Positions 1 through 11,204 of a stretch of DNA of 64,000 nt are shown piece after piece; the first letter of the stretch is position 1; every line of letters starts with the position of its first letter. The position numbers and the translations under genes were made by a program. The notes under the pieces are model-generated. The model was not told the DNA's origin. It did no database searches and saw only the letters and a program-made list of their open reading frames with translations. The DNA is taken from NCBI GenBank assembly GCA_900088475.1, contig FLMG01000941.1, forward strand, positions 263,054-327,053, given 5' to 3'. This stretch comes from Hyphochytrium catenoides. Its lineage: Eukaryota > Sar > Hyphochytriomycetes > Hyphochytriales > Hyphochytriaceae.

Positions 1-1854
1 AAAACAGCACGGACAGAGACACTGGAAGGATGATGATGAAGACCCTGGTATGACGGACGAAGGTCTCCATCCACAGCATCGCACGAAGAGAGAAGCTTGA
101 TTCTTCTCATCTGAGTCATCTTCTATCAGGATAGCAAGTGAACACGAGCATGTTCAGCGATAAGCAGAAAAGCGCGGGAGATCACCTTGTGACCCAATTT
201 ATTCATCTTTGTATCAACCAACCAGCGAAAATAGGTCTCTTCAAGCCAACTGAAGGAATATAAAGGGGGTTTCGAATTTCTTCAGATATCCCCTCGTAGT
301 CTCGCTTTTTCTATAGCGTACTTTAATCTTGAAGCCAGAGAGGTGCCTTACCCTAAAACGATTAAAAGACGGTTAGAAGGACCATAGGTACAGATTCAGC
401 ACTTGTCACTTGAAATTTACAAAAGGGTCATCAAAGTCTGAGACTCAAGAGACTACGGCAGACTAGAGACTAGAGACTTGAACTGATGAATTTTTTATAG
501 GATCCCTGTAACGGGGGGAAAAAGATAACTGATTTTGATATCTAGCTGCGATTCATGTCTTCTTGATTCGTTCATGGTGTGATTGGCCCAACTGACAGCT
601 TTGTACATCGTACAGCTGACGTTGATCCTTGCCCTAACACAGCTCATCAAAAGGCTGTATTATTGTAGACAGTGTGTAAGCACAGACTCTTCGGAGTTGC
701 CAGGAATGTCCAGTTCCTCGTGAGTCGTGGTAGATAATCTATAGAACTCATAGAGCGTTAGGAGAGGTAGAGCTGCTGCGAGGAAGACTCACAGAACAGC
801 CACCACAAACAGAACACAAACAAGACCTAAAATTAGGGAACAAAAGAAGAAGCTTCTAATCCTTTCACCCACCCGTTTCTTCTATGCTCCACATACCCGT
901 GATTACCCGTTATGTCAAGGTTTTATCCTATTTTTTCAGGACTTTCTCAGCTCTAAAAATGCCTGCCACCCTACTTAGCTGGGAGAGGTGATCAGATCTA
1001 ACTGTCCCACCCGCCCTATCTGGCCAATGAAAGGGCAGGGTAGAGCAGGTCTGAGGACAGCATCAAAGTACGACAGAAGTGCACCGCAAGCTTATAGAAG
1101 CCAGCAGGGGAGAAAAGGAAGAGAATAATGGAAAGCCATCTCCTAAAAGCCTTGCATCGCTCCCTGATCATTATCCGGAGCCTGTACCAATGAAAGCCCA
1201 ATCAATAGGGCTTATTGTACCTACCGTTGTCGAACATGTGCCGCCTAAATGTCTTCGCTTTCTCTCCTCACTCAAGTTGTTCCAGTTCTATCCTAGGGGC
1301 CTCAAAACTAATAGCCCTTTAGTCAAAAGCTCTCGGGCTTCCTAAGCGATTAAGCCTCATACCAAATCGAAGACCAAGAAAGGCCAAAGGGGCTGTAGAG
1401 GTTAAATAGGAGAATGTACCAAAGCATCATCAGTGACTGATGTGATTCCATTTCTGAGAGGGAGGTCAGAGGACGGACCAGGGACGGACTCTTCTCTCTC
1501 ATCTCTCCAGTGTTTAGGCGACATTATTCCTCCTGTTTAGGCTCTGTATCTCTCCGTCGCCTCTCTCTTCTCAGAGTACGGTCATTTGCCCACTCTGTTT
1601 GGCTCGTTTGGCAACCCGTACAAAGTAGCCTTATGTGGAACCCCTCACACTCCTCCTTTGAGCCATCAAATGCACCAGTGCAGCTAGTGCACCACACTCT
1701 CTACAGCCTCATTTTCGAATTGCGGGCTCAAGCGGCAGATTGGAGCGAATTAAGTCTGCAGATTTGGAGCTCCAATAATCTTCGTGTCTGCCAAATACAT
1801 TTCATAAGGAAGGACCAGACAAATTGCCGGTGTCGCTCTTCATCACCTGCCATA
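1..1854. other. Upstream stretch without a supported gene
   Basis: I see no convincing exon here. Short open frames exist on both strands but lack an ATG, splice signals or a recognisable motif. The last few hundred bases are presumably the 5' region of the importin-alpha-like gene. The frame of that gene stays open upstream to about 1510, but without an ATG, and the upstream part does not look like importin. Confidence 0.5.
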
Positions 1855-3504
1855 ATGATGGTCAAACCTTTACGCCCGACAAAGTCCTTCAAGAAACGGC
1901 TGAGCAGTGAAGACTGCCGTAAGCGACGCGGGGAAGCTGCAGTCCAAATTCGCAAGTCTAAGAAGAGTGACTTTCTATCGAAGAGGCGTTACAGCGACTC
2001 CACCGTCCTTCAGAATATCACTTCGGCGGAACAGTTCGAGAGTGAAAAGGTGGTTAATGTACTTTCCAATGCATTTATCTCCATTAGGTCCACCATTCCT
2101 CACGAAAGGCTTTCTGCGGCACAAGCTATCCGCTGGGCAATAGCAGTCAAAAACATCCCCGTTGAAGAAGCTTTAACTTTAGAAGCAGGAGCTGACCTCC
2201 TTCGAAATCTGGTTAATCTGGCCAAGTACGACCAGAGGCCTGAGGTACAGCAAGAAGTTCTTTGGGTTTTTGGCCAGGTGGCTGCAGGCAAAATGACCAA
2301 GAGACTTGCCGACGCTGGAGCTCTGCAGACCATTATGGACCTTCTACAGAAGTCCTCCTTCGAGGTTGTACTTGAAGAATGCATAGGGTGTGTTGCAAAC
2401 ATAGCGGGCGATAGTACAGAGCTGAGGGATTATATGGTTCAGCTAGGTGCCCTTCAGTGCATTCTTCACCGGCTACCGAAGCTTTCCTCTAAGAGGTCGA
2501 TCCAGCATGCTACGTGGGCGCTGTCAAATCTCATCGGATCCTCCTTTACTACACCGGAGGTTCTTGCAGAGGCAGCTCGGATCATTGTGCGGATTATCAG
2601 TCAACACTTGGATGAAAAAGTGCTCTCTGAATCTTCGTGGGCTTTGGCTCACATCACTGACAAGGGCGAAGCCATTTGCTTCCAGATTATTCTCGAGAGC
2701 AACTGCATGCCGATTCTGTTGAGATTTCTGGCACATAAGAACTACCACATCGTCCTGCCCGCATTGCATACCCTCTCTAACCTCATGTGCTACTGCGATG
2801 AGGTTGGGCGGCGACACTTACTCTCGTTAGGGGTCCTCAGAGCTCTGAGAAACCTACTAGAAGAGCTGTCAGGCTTTATCAAGAATCAGAAGGTATGGAA
2901 TGTAACGACTTCGGAGCTGTACCGCCTTAGCCAAAGAATGAGAGTCGAAATCTGCAAGATCATTGCGTTGGTAGCAAGCTCTTGCCAGCATATATTCCTG
3001 GATGACATCGTGAAGTGTGACGGCCTTATTTTAGCCTTAACAGCGGAGATACTGAACGGAGAGTGGCAAGTGAAGAAGGCCGCCATGACATCGTTGGCGA
3101 GCATTCTTTTGCCTGCGAACAACTACCAGCTGCACCAAGCTACCTCTGCAACCCTCATCAAGGCAGTATGTAGCATGCTGGATGTCTCTGAGGTAGAAAT
3201 GATCTTAGCTTCTGTCCAGTGTCTAGATGTCATTCTAGCCGCTGGCGAGGGCGAAGGCTGCCTCAAGGAATACCCAAGCATGGTAGAGGAGGCAGGAGGC
3301 CTTGACAAACTGGAGAGCCTTCAAGAGCATGAAAGCGTGGATGTATACAACGCTGCTGTCTACTTACTGGAGAAGCACTTCAACGCGGAAGATGCAGATA
3401 TGGAGTTGGAGGACGAGGATGTTGCTCCAGTTACCTGTACCACCACAAATATGTTTGACTTCGGTCTGCCAGTGCAGCATCGGGTTGCATCTCCCGCATG
3501 GTAA
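1855..3504 (+). CDS. Importin-alpha-like nuclear transport receptor, divergent, intronless
   Basis: This is a 549-aa ARM-repeat protein of normal importin-alpha length. The family carries proteins with nuclear localisation signals into the nucleus together with importin-beta. The N-terminus (residues about 8-45) is a basic importin-beta-binding domain rich in KR clusters and ending in LSKRR. About ten ARM repeats follow. The Trp/Asn ladder that holds NLS peptides is poorly kept: WALSN is present near residue 221, but the neighbouring repeats read LWVFGQ (about 136), ECIGCVAN (about 175) and WALAH (about 262), and later repeats lack the Trp. The C-terminus is acidic. I chose the first ATG pair at 1855-1860, directly before the IBB domain. 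The absence of introns is unusual beside its intron-rich neighbours. The family is secure. Whether it carries classical cargo is doubtful. Confidence 0.9.
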   Translation: MMVKPLRPTKSFKKRLSSEDCRKRRGEAAVQIRKSKKSDFLSKRRYSDSTVLQNITSAEQFESEKVVNVLSNAFISIRSTIPHERLSAAQAIRWAIAVKNIPVEEALTLEAGADLLRNLVNLAKYDQRPEVQQEVLWVFGQVAAGKMTKRLADAGALQTIMDLLQKSSFEVVLEECIGCVANIAGDSTELRDYMVQLGALQCILHRLPKLSSKRSIQHATWALSNLIGSSFTTPEVLAEAARIIVRIISQHLDEKVLSESSWALAHITDKGEAICFQIILESNCMPILLRFLAHKNYHIVLPALHTLSNLMCYCDEVGRRHLLSLGVLRALRNLLEELSGFIKNQKVWNVTTSELYRLSQRMRVEICKIIALVASSCQHIFLDDIVKCDGLILALTAEILNGEWQVKKAAMTSLASILLPANNYQLHQATSATLIKAVCSMLDVSEVEMILASVQCLDVILAAGEGEGCLKEYPSMVEEAGGLDKLESLQEHESVDVYNAAVYLLEKHFNAEDADMELEDEDVAPVTCTTTNMFDFGLPVQHRVASPAW

Positions 3505-4276
3505 AAGGCGAGAGGGCTAGCTTCTGTGCTATTTTCTGTTTCATTATATCTACACGTTAACTATGTTATGCTGTATCATTACCTCTATAATATATATCTA
3601 TCCCTTGCCTCTTATAAAGACTTCACTGGTGTCACAAATAGCAGCACTAGATTTGTAAGCTAATGCAGTACCAATTCTCCGCCCTGGAGCCCGTGACTCG
3701 TGTTGCCAGCGTCCATAGGGCCCGCGATTGTAGCAGGCGGCCTGTAGCTCGTGATCGGTTGCTTTATTCCTACCTAACTAACAATTCTCACTAAGACATC
3801 ATTGTCGGTTACCTTAGCTCGCTAACCTCATTTGGGAATTCTAGGGCAAAGGAGAAAGTGGCTGTGGGTTGTAGGGTTCTTTCTTCGCACACACTACAGA
3901 GTTTCCAAGTTTCTCACGAGCGGAACCCTTCAGGTTCATGATGCGTCCACTCCTTGCCAACCCTGTCCGATCTACATCTCGGTGAGGCTTTCTCGGAATT
4001 AACGAGTACCATGACTTGGAGATAGTTGTGAGATACTCTTTTACTACATTCGTAGCTTGAGATAGCTAGTGGTGCCTTTTTGTAAGTTTGATGTCACTGA
4101 ATGCCAAGGACGGCATACTTTAGAGGGCACCCCAACCTCTTGAAGACTCAAAGAACAGCCCTTGGAGGAGTGTCTCATCAGCCCCCACAGTGTTCTCTAC
4201 AGTGATCCAATAATAGGATGCGGGCCAAATCGGCCCAGGTTACTGGATTTGACTCGTAGACAGTCTTTTGGTAAGT

Positions 4277-4445
4277 GGCATGGGTCATCCCCAAGGCATA
4301 GACAGACGAAAAGAATCGATGGGCAGCATCCAGAAACCAATGTCAAGCTCCTCACTTACTGGCACGGGGTCAGTCGCCAAGGCATAGAAAGACAAAAAGA
4401 ATCGAATGGCAGCTTCTGACCAATGCCAATTTCCTCACCAGCCAA
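4277..4445. repeat. Two-copy diverged tandem repeat, period about 84 bp
   Basis: The block starting at 4277 (GGCATGGGTCATC) recurs at 4361 (GGCACGGGGTCAG). Shared landmarks keep the same spacing: CCAAGGCATAGA, AAAAGAATCGA, GGCAGC, CCAATG and CCTCAC. The copies differ by scattered substitutions and small indels, so the duplication is old. Confidence 0.75.
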
Positions 4446-4806
4446 TCTATCAGCACCTCAATCTTAAAGGCTTATTTAACCTGTGTCTCGGCCCATTTAG
4501 AGACAACCTGGACTGTATTCCATCTAGGAATGCCCCAACTCACAGACAGGCACAAAAGTAAGCAGCCAGGAATGTGTAGCAATGATGTTTCGATAGGCAA
4601 CTTCTCTCGTGGTGCGCGCTCTTCTAGCCTCCCCGTCGTCATCGGATGCTACCCTTCCAGATCATCACAAACGCAGTTTATTCGAAGTGCAAAGATGATG
4701 AATGAACCGCGTGAAGACTATGACTCTTACTCCCTATAGTTCTAAACGCGGATCATGGACATCTTTGTCTTGCAGGTAGAGCATCAGGGGCTGTCTGCAT
4801 TATAGT

Positions 4807-5303
4807 GGGCCTGTGCGGCTTGATCAGTTTGGACCCGTCAGTTTGGCAAATACGTCTGCTAACGGTCACTAAAACTGACTGGGTAGTGGGTAGTGTGCGG
4901 CTTGATCAAAAACTGATCAAGTCAGTAGTCATAGCGGCTAACGTACGATAAAACTGAAGTCAAACTGAAAATTGAAAATCGAGAGCTCTCGTTTTTCAGT
5001 TTTGCAGACGGTTTGCCGACAGTTTTTCCTATGGCAAAAACCAAGCCTACCCAGCTGCAAGATAAACCTGGCCACCCATCCTGAGGCTGTTGTAGTTGTA
5101 TGGAATCGTTCGTGTGTATCCCATCCCTTTTGAACGGAAGTTCTGCCTAAAACTGACTGTCGAACTGACGGGTCACATTCAGATTCATGGTGGAGGCGTC
5201 AGAATGAGCCAAACTGACGCCCAAAACACGCTGTTAGCGGCACTTTTGATCAGTTTGTAGGCAGAAAGTGAAGGGCCCAAAACTGATCAAGCCGCACAGG
5301 CCC
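4807..5303. mobile_element. Non-autonomous inverted-repeat element (MITE-like), 497 bp
   Basis: The left end (4807-4830, starting GGGCCTGTGCGGCTTGATCA) and the right end (5280-5303) are perfect inverted repeats of 24 bp. Weaker pairing continues to about 43 bp. The sequence is flanked on both sides by AGT (4804-4806 and 5304-5306), which fits a 3-bp target-site duplication. Subterminal copies of the GCGGCTTGATCA and TTGATCAGTTT words lie inside, near 4895-4920 and 5246. No transposase frame is present. The GGGCCTGT end resembles some PIF/Harbinger MITEs, but AGT is not their usual TWA target, so I do not assign a superfamily. Confidence 0.8.
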
Positions 5304-5821
5304 AGTACCTTCTGCAGCCAAAACCCACCACCCTCGAACTGCAGAAGACAGGCAGGCGAAGATGGCACAACAGACTGTGCAGCAAGGCTCCAAAGCCGTA
5401 GTTCTCTCCCTCCACATTGTTTATGGATGTGCGGAAGCACGCGGGCGGCGATTCCTTAGGTGATTTATCAACAGCTAAGATGGACGAGACGGGGAAAGGA
5501 AGGGCTAGAGGCATAGTATTAGGTACAAAGTAGCGCTACTTGTACTGCATAGTGGGTTGTGCATCAAGCTGAGTCCTACCCCAGGACAGCCTCGTGATTG
5601 GCTAATTTCTGGCGAAAAGTTCAACCTGAACACCCATAGAACGAATCCCAGGGTCCCACACGCCCTGATGAGGCTCGTTCGGCTGTTGTACTACTTGTAC
5701 TTTTATTTAGTTACTGGTTGGAGAAACTAAAAAGCGGAGAAACTACATACTAGACGTTATGCATAGCCTACGACTACTGTCGTCTCTTCCACCTCCACAT
5801 TCCACCACACCACCACTACTA

Positions 5822-6145
5822 CTAGAGAAGACCTCCGGCAACAGCTCCAGGAAGCTGACCCAAGATCGCATCCTCTATATTCGGCTGTTGTACAGTAAAA
5901 TGCCGGTAGGCGCAAGGTGTTTGTTGCATACGGTTGAGAGTTGAGATGACCCACCCATCCGAGAAATCTTTCATTATTTCCAGAAGCTTCCGAAGAAGGT
6001 TCGACTCCACAATATGCCTATGTGAAAATAAGCAATTACTCATGTGAAAGATTTCAGCTGGATCTTGACATGGTGAGAGGTTGCTGTTCTGAAAAGAAGA
6101 AACTTCTGCTTCCGTCCTCTCCTTCGCCTCTCTCTGCCACTTCAT
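5822..6145 (-). CDS. Weak candidate: 107-aa open frame, possibly exons
   Basis: An ATG at 6145 opens a frame running to 5822. A middle segment reads naturally as protein (IVESNLLRKLLEIMKDF) and is preceded by an AG acceptor after a T-rich stretch (TTTTCACATAG). That suggests a real exon near 6025-5945. No domain is recognised, the flanking sequence is less protein-like, and the exon limits are uncertain. Confidence 0.25.
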   Translation of the reverse strand: MKWQREAKERTEAEVSSFQNSNLSPCQDPAEIFHMSNCLFSHRHIVESNLLRKLLEIMKDFSDGWVISTLNRMQQTPCAYRHFTVQQPNIEDAILGQLPGAVAGGLL

Positions 6146-6950
6146 CTGGCTCCACACTGCATTTGCTCCTATAACGCGGATGAAGCCCCATGTTCAATAG
6201 AGACAGAGTAAGCGAATAGCAGTGAGTTTGAGAATGTCATGGCATATGTGATCTAATAGGTATACATAAGCCGCTGTTTAATGAGAAAATGGAGAGACAG
6301 AGCAAATAGAAGTGTGAGTGACCATAGATAGAAGACACAAGAGGTAGAGAGAGAGAAAGTGCGGGATGAATTTTAAGGTGGGGTAACAGAGAGAGGGCAC
6401 CTACTTTCCTAAGGCACCGCATCTCGGATAGTAAGGTCACTGTCTATCGCTGTTACCTCTCTCACTCTGTCTCAGACCCTTCATCTCCTTTGTCGCCCTG
6501 TTCTTATTGGTTACATTCTCAGCCTCACTGCCCATGTTGGAGCAGTCCAAAGCAGCTGCAGATAGACAAGCCAACAGACAGGAGGAGAGGGAAAGAGAGA
6601 GAACGAAGAGAACCATAGCCAGGGCACACTTTCCTCTATCTCTGTTTAAGATCGCTCTAAGTCTTTATATCTCTTTTCTTTACTCTGTCTGCCACGGTCC
6701 TCATTTCATCAAAACAGTGGGGGAAACAGTCTCAGGGAGAGAGCGGATCGTATTGTCTTCTCACTCAGCAATAAGTCACGCAGTCCGCACGCTGATCCGT
6801 CTTTGAGTTGACCCAGATCTATCCACTCCTTTTTGGAAGATAAGAAGTAGCCCACAAGTTGCTATCGGCGACGGGACTAAACAGTAGACAGCAGCAGCAC
6901 CAAGAGATCGCTCGCAGGCTATACACAGGTCTACTAGGCTGCTAGAAAAC

Positions 6951-7348
6951 ATGAATCCTGGAGAAGCAACTCTTGCGCGAAGGATGTCTAGAGATGGGGA
7001 GAGTCCACGGTTCGACGACCAGGTGGCATCCCCTCCGTTTAAGCCACGGTCACCTGGGCTCAAGCCACTAGGAGTCACTATCCCAAAGTTTTCATGTACG
7101 TCATGCTTGTGTCTCTATCCTTTTTCCAACTGTCTGTCATGATCGTCCTTCTCGGTTGATTGTCTTGCCCAGAAGCCACCAACTCTTGTTCAGGAAATGA
7201 CATTACCTTCTCGTGTGTAGTGGCGGACTTTAGGAACGAGTTCTTCTCGCCCAAGTCACAGACTCCGTCAGCATCACCAGCTCATGACGACGAGAAGAGT
7301 AGCAAGAAGTGGTACGACCACCAGCACTGCCTTCTAAGTGCTAATTAG
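6951..7348 (+). CDS. Weak candidate: small two-exon gene, unknown product
   Basis: An ATG at 6951 starts a Pro/Arg/Ser-rich frame of about 48 codons ending at a good donor, GTACGT (7096). The acceptor that keeps the frame open is CCCAGAAG (exon 2 from 7176), which gives about 57 more codons ending at 7348. The first possible acceptor, CCCAG at 7172, would create a stop at once. The product would be about 106 aa, without a recognised domain. Confidence 0.3.
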
Positions 7349-7533
7349 CCAAGAGATCTGAAGCCAGGGAAGGCAATGGTGAAGCACCACGAAGCATCGG
7401 GCTGCAAAGCAACAAGCGTTGGGCTGCTTTGAACCCCTGAATGTACATAGCACAGCGATGTAGCATAGAAAAGCATTAGAACCGAGCGGCGACAGCATAA
7501 GAAGATGAGCAGACGAGTTGTTGGAAAGCAGTG

Positions 7534-7761
7534 TCACCGGCTTCTGGTAGATAGGGACATCCCTAGATTGTAACATAAGATGAAGGCAGCGTGCAGCGGC
7601 ATATGCCAGTAATCTTGCGAATCTTTGTGCACCCGTGTCGCTTCATATGCGAGCTCCTGCTCAAGCGTCAGCTCGGGAAACTGCTCTCGCTCTCCGAGGT
7701 GGAGCATGTCCTCTCTGAGTGGGAGAGCCGGTTGGGTTACTATGAGCCTATCTCTACACAT
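7534..7761 (-). CDS. Weak candidate: 75-aa open frame, unknown product
   Basis: The frame has an ATG at 7761 just downstream of a TATATATA stretch, and an amphipathic charged segment (FPELTLEQELAYEATRVHKD) that looks like real protein. There is no family match. It could be a small gene or one exon of a larger one. The opposite strand of the same stretch is also open, which lowers confidence. Confidence 0.25.
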   Translation of the reverse strand: MCRDRLIVTQPALPLREDMLHLGEREQFPELTLEQELAYEATRVHKDSQDYWHMPLHAAFILCYNLGMSLSTRSR

Positions 7762-10233
7762 ATATATAGCGATCTCTGTATCTAACCCTCGATAAGCTTA
7801 ACCCTCCAGAACAATTGAAGTTCATACCTCTCATCTCCACATTGACTTGGGCTTTAAGCGTCCATTTATCATTGCACGACTGCGCTCGTTTTGTACCGGC
7901 GTAGGACTCCGCAGTTTCATGACACCTCCTGTTACAGTCTTAAGGCCACAGTTTGTTAAAAAAATATTGCCTTGCTGATGGTTCCTTCTCCCTGAAAGCC
8001 GGTGTACCACTTTATTGACCTATCCTAGGAAGTATCAGAGGCAATCTAGGATCTGTGCGGCCTCGTTCACAACTCGTTGCATCCCACTTAAGGCGACAAA
8101 CAACAAAGGCAAACCTTTTGTCCAGGTCCGTTAGCAGAGAATCCAATCAATCGGGCACTCACCCAGACATTGGAGTACACGGACTAAACAAATGCCAGCG
8201 AGCGGGAGGTTTCAAGGGCGGCTAGAAGTATAGAAGGCATCTTCAAGATTTTGCGGTGCTCGCTCCTCTCATCCCTCCCGCGGATTTTGCGAAACATAGA
8301 TAGCCATGAGCCATGAGTATTCATAGGACGTTCTCCGCATGTTCACTGCATAGGCGACATTACTTTTAATGATGGATGAGGGAGAAGTCAACGGGAGACA
8401 ATCACCAAGAGCGATTGGTAGAAAAAGAAGGTGATTGTCACTCTTATAGTAGCTCCAAGTGCTTTCTCCTGACTTTCCTGACAAAGGACACTCTTCTCCC
8501 TTTGATTACCCATTGCCCTGGCTGACCGTAAGGAGAATTCTCATGGGGGAGGTGGAAGGAAATGGAAAATAGTCTGTTCACTAATAGTAACAGCAACCAG
8601 ACTATTGGCAAAGCTTGAGACTGTAAACTGGCTATTATAAATCAAGTAGCGAGGAACAGGATTGACCTTCACTTTCCTTCGATGGCACTCAATGGCCGAA
8701 ACAATGGGTGGAGCGTGCAAAGCAATCACACAGCTAATCACACTTTCACCGTCCATTATCTGTTGGTTGACCCTCCTCTCTCTGCATTGTCGACTGTGGA
8801 TCTCCCAGCGTTGACCTACACTCTCTTGGAAGGAGTGCGAACAACAATGAAAGTGGAGGGCAGGTGAAGGAACACTAGTGAAGGAGACATACACAACCCA
8901 GAGCTGCACAGAGGAGGTAAACACGGCAACGACGAAGAATGATGCTGAAAGGTCACGATGGTCCAAGGTGATAATCTAAGGCTTACAGGACAATGGCGAG
9001 AGTGAAGAACAGGAGATGGAGCTGCTCCTTTTGATGCAACTTCGAAATCCTTCCATTCAACTTTTTCGTCTCAACCTTTGCTCTCCAGTATTCCATACCT
9101 ACCCCACACTGTTCATCGACTCTCTCTCGCTCTGTCTGTGAGTGTTAATAGCTCTGTCTTACCCCTGTCTCCAGCTCTTTAAATGGATAAATGGATGCTA
9201 AGGAGATAGCTCGTCAAGTTCGTGCCATCAACTTTATTGCTATATATATAATCCTCTGTCTCACGGCTTCTGCGCTCTGTCTCGACTGCGCGGCCCTTTT
9301 CTGTTTCCAAACCCTAAAGGCAGCATCTTCAACAAAACCCTGAATTGCGGTGAACGGACACTGTCAGAAGCCTAAGAAAATTATATTGGGACGGAATTAC
9401 TTTAGATTGAAGAAACTTTAGGATTCAAAAGCAGAGCAAGATAGAGCGGGGTTGGTGGGAGACAGAGTGCGGAAACTAGTTTCCTTTGTCCGTCTTAGCT
9501 ATTGAAGAGATGGAAAGAATTAAAGTGAGATAGGCATCCAAAGGCCGTGACATAAAACAGGGAAAGGTCATCCTTCAATATAAGTACTGACCAGAAGTGT
9601 TCACCTATTATTATAGTCCTACCAAGGGACATTACCTCCATTCCTAAGCGCTAGGATGAGGTTGTGTAACGTATTATTATGATCATATCTTATCCTCTCA
9701 TGCAACATCTCTTGAACTACCGTTTGATAAAACGGCTAAGGAAATTAGCGCTTGAGCCCGAGCCTAAGGGTAATGTGAACAGCTTTGTATCCGAGATTAA
9801 GCGGTTCCAATGTAACAACTAAGCTAAAATAGCGGTAGAGACCCAAGATAACGAGTCTCCGTTTCTTGTAAGATGTAGAAAGTGACTGACAGAGAATAAC
9901 ACAAGATTCTTCTGCCTAAAGTAAAGAATGTTCTGGTCTTGATAAACCGCGGCATCACGCTGCCGCACCATTGCCCGCCCTCAACCCAAGCTAGGCTCGT
10001 GCCATTGCCAATGACCAGTGTGATGTTCCATGGCTTGCCTCATTATGTCATTGCCTTCTCATCATCCATAAGAGGCGAAGTATAATATCTTATCTTAGAG
10101 GCCTACTGACAGACCTCTGCTCTCTAAACAGTGATATTGAGGCGATTCAATACTTCGAAGAAGTAAAACTCCTCCCGACTATCCAACACTCAAGCAATCC
10201 TACACCAGAACTTGATCCGAATAGGTAGTTTGG

Positions 10234-11094
10234 ATGAGAGTCTCCAAGTGGCTCAGTGGCGGAGAGTTGAGCTCATGCGGAAGCTCACAAGAACGCAAGA
10301 GTTTGGCTGCTTGTAAGGAAGCTGCAGCTGGAAAAGTGGACTCAAATGCAGCTAGTTATCAAAATCCAGAAGTGGGGTTTGTTCTTGACCGGCTGCCTTT
10401 GAGCTCTGTGCCTTCTGATGCTACAAAAGCTTTGGAAGACCACGGGCTTTCTTGCCATAAGTCCGTTTCGAGCTATTCAGCGACTGATATCGAGCTACCT
10501 AAGAATGGCTTGGAGCTGGCTGGACCAAAAGACAAAGGTGACGGTCTTCTCTATATCTCCAGCCCCGCTTCTACTGCGGATTGCTCTGAGGTAGATGAAG
10601 AGAAGACTGATGACGCTACGCTTTACATTGAAGAACCTGAGCCGGGAGAAGATGACGACGATGCAGCCAAGTCGCTGGAAGTTACCGCCTCACACGGAGG
10701 AAAGTCCGCGCCCAAGTCCTTTCTCAAGAACATCATTGCTGGGTGGAGAAAGAGAAAGATGCAGACTTTGGAGATGAAGATTGCTGAAAGAGACCACTAC
10801 ATTCTTGCTGAGCTTTACAACAGCAAGGCACTCATGAGAGACAGAACGCGCATATCTTTCCCCAGAAAGCTTATTTCTGACCTGGACACCATCAGAGAAA
10901 ACCACGAACTGTCACTCCGTTCTCCGGTGCACATGATGTCCTCTAAACTTCTTCGTCGCTCTCCCAAGGACGAGACGATGCGGCGCTGTATCTTGGGTTA
11001 TCAAGCCTGGATATGTAGAGGTCAATTGGCGACGAGGCGCGGGGCAGACCCTTATGCTCCTGTGCACTATCATCGGCCCAGGAGGTTCTACTAA
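10234..11094 (+). CDS. Hypothetical protein, 286 aa, unrecognised
   Basis: A single open frame starts at the ATG at 10234. The first 130 residues are Ser/Ala/Gly-rich and low in complexity. They are followed by an acidic block (residues about 115-145, EEPEPGEDDDDAAK), then a basic helical region (about 165-200) with WRKRK and KIAERDHYILAELYNSKALM, then a Arg-rich C-terminus ending RPRRFY. I see no signal peptide, membrane segment or known domain. The acidic stretch followed by a basic helix suggests a soluble, possibly nucleic-acid- or chromatin-associated protein, but this is only inference from composition. The frame is much longer than chance, so I think it is real. A spliced 3' extension cannot be excluded. 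Confidence 0.6.
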   Translation: MRVSKWLSGGELSSCGSSQERKSLAACKEAAAGKVDSNAASYQNPEVGFVLDRLPLSSVPSDATKALEDHGLSCHKSVSSYSATDIELPKNGLELAGPKDKGDGLLYISSPASTADCSEVDEEKTDDATLYIEEPEPGEDDDDAAKSLEVTASHGGKSAPKSFLKNIIAGWRKRKMQTLEMKIAERDHYILAELYNSKALMRDRTRISFPRKLISDLDTIRENHELSLRSPVHMMSSKLLRRSPKDETMRRCILGYQAWICRGQLATRRGADPYAPVHYHRPRRFY

Positions 11095-11204
11095 GAGGGA
11101 CGAGAAGAAATCAAGATTGAAGACGCCAGCACACCACAAACTCCGGTCACTTGCGAGAGAGACAAGCCGTACGTTCGATCTAGGAGAAAAATCTTACCAG
11201 GAAT

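Larger units (their letters stand above)
3505..10233. other. Gene-poor 6.7-kb interval
   Basis: This interval holds an 84-bp tandem repeat (4277-4445), an inverted-repeat transposon remnant (4807-5303) and three weak coding candidates listed separately (5822-6145, 6951-7348, 7534-7761). The rest contains only short open frames without ATG, splice partners or motifs. I see nothing else in 3505-4276, 5304-5821 and 7786-10233. Confidence 0.5.

Noticed and set aside
1510-1854. Upstream in-frame extension of the importin-alpha-like gene (115 codons)
   Set aside because: It starts at GTG, has no ATG before 1855, and its sequence does not resemble an importin N-terminus. The IBB domain begins right after the ATG at 1855.
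8541-8966. 141-codon minus-strand open frame
   Set aside because: It begins at TTG, has no early ATG, and shows no domain or protein-like composition.
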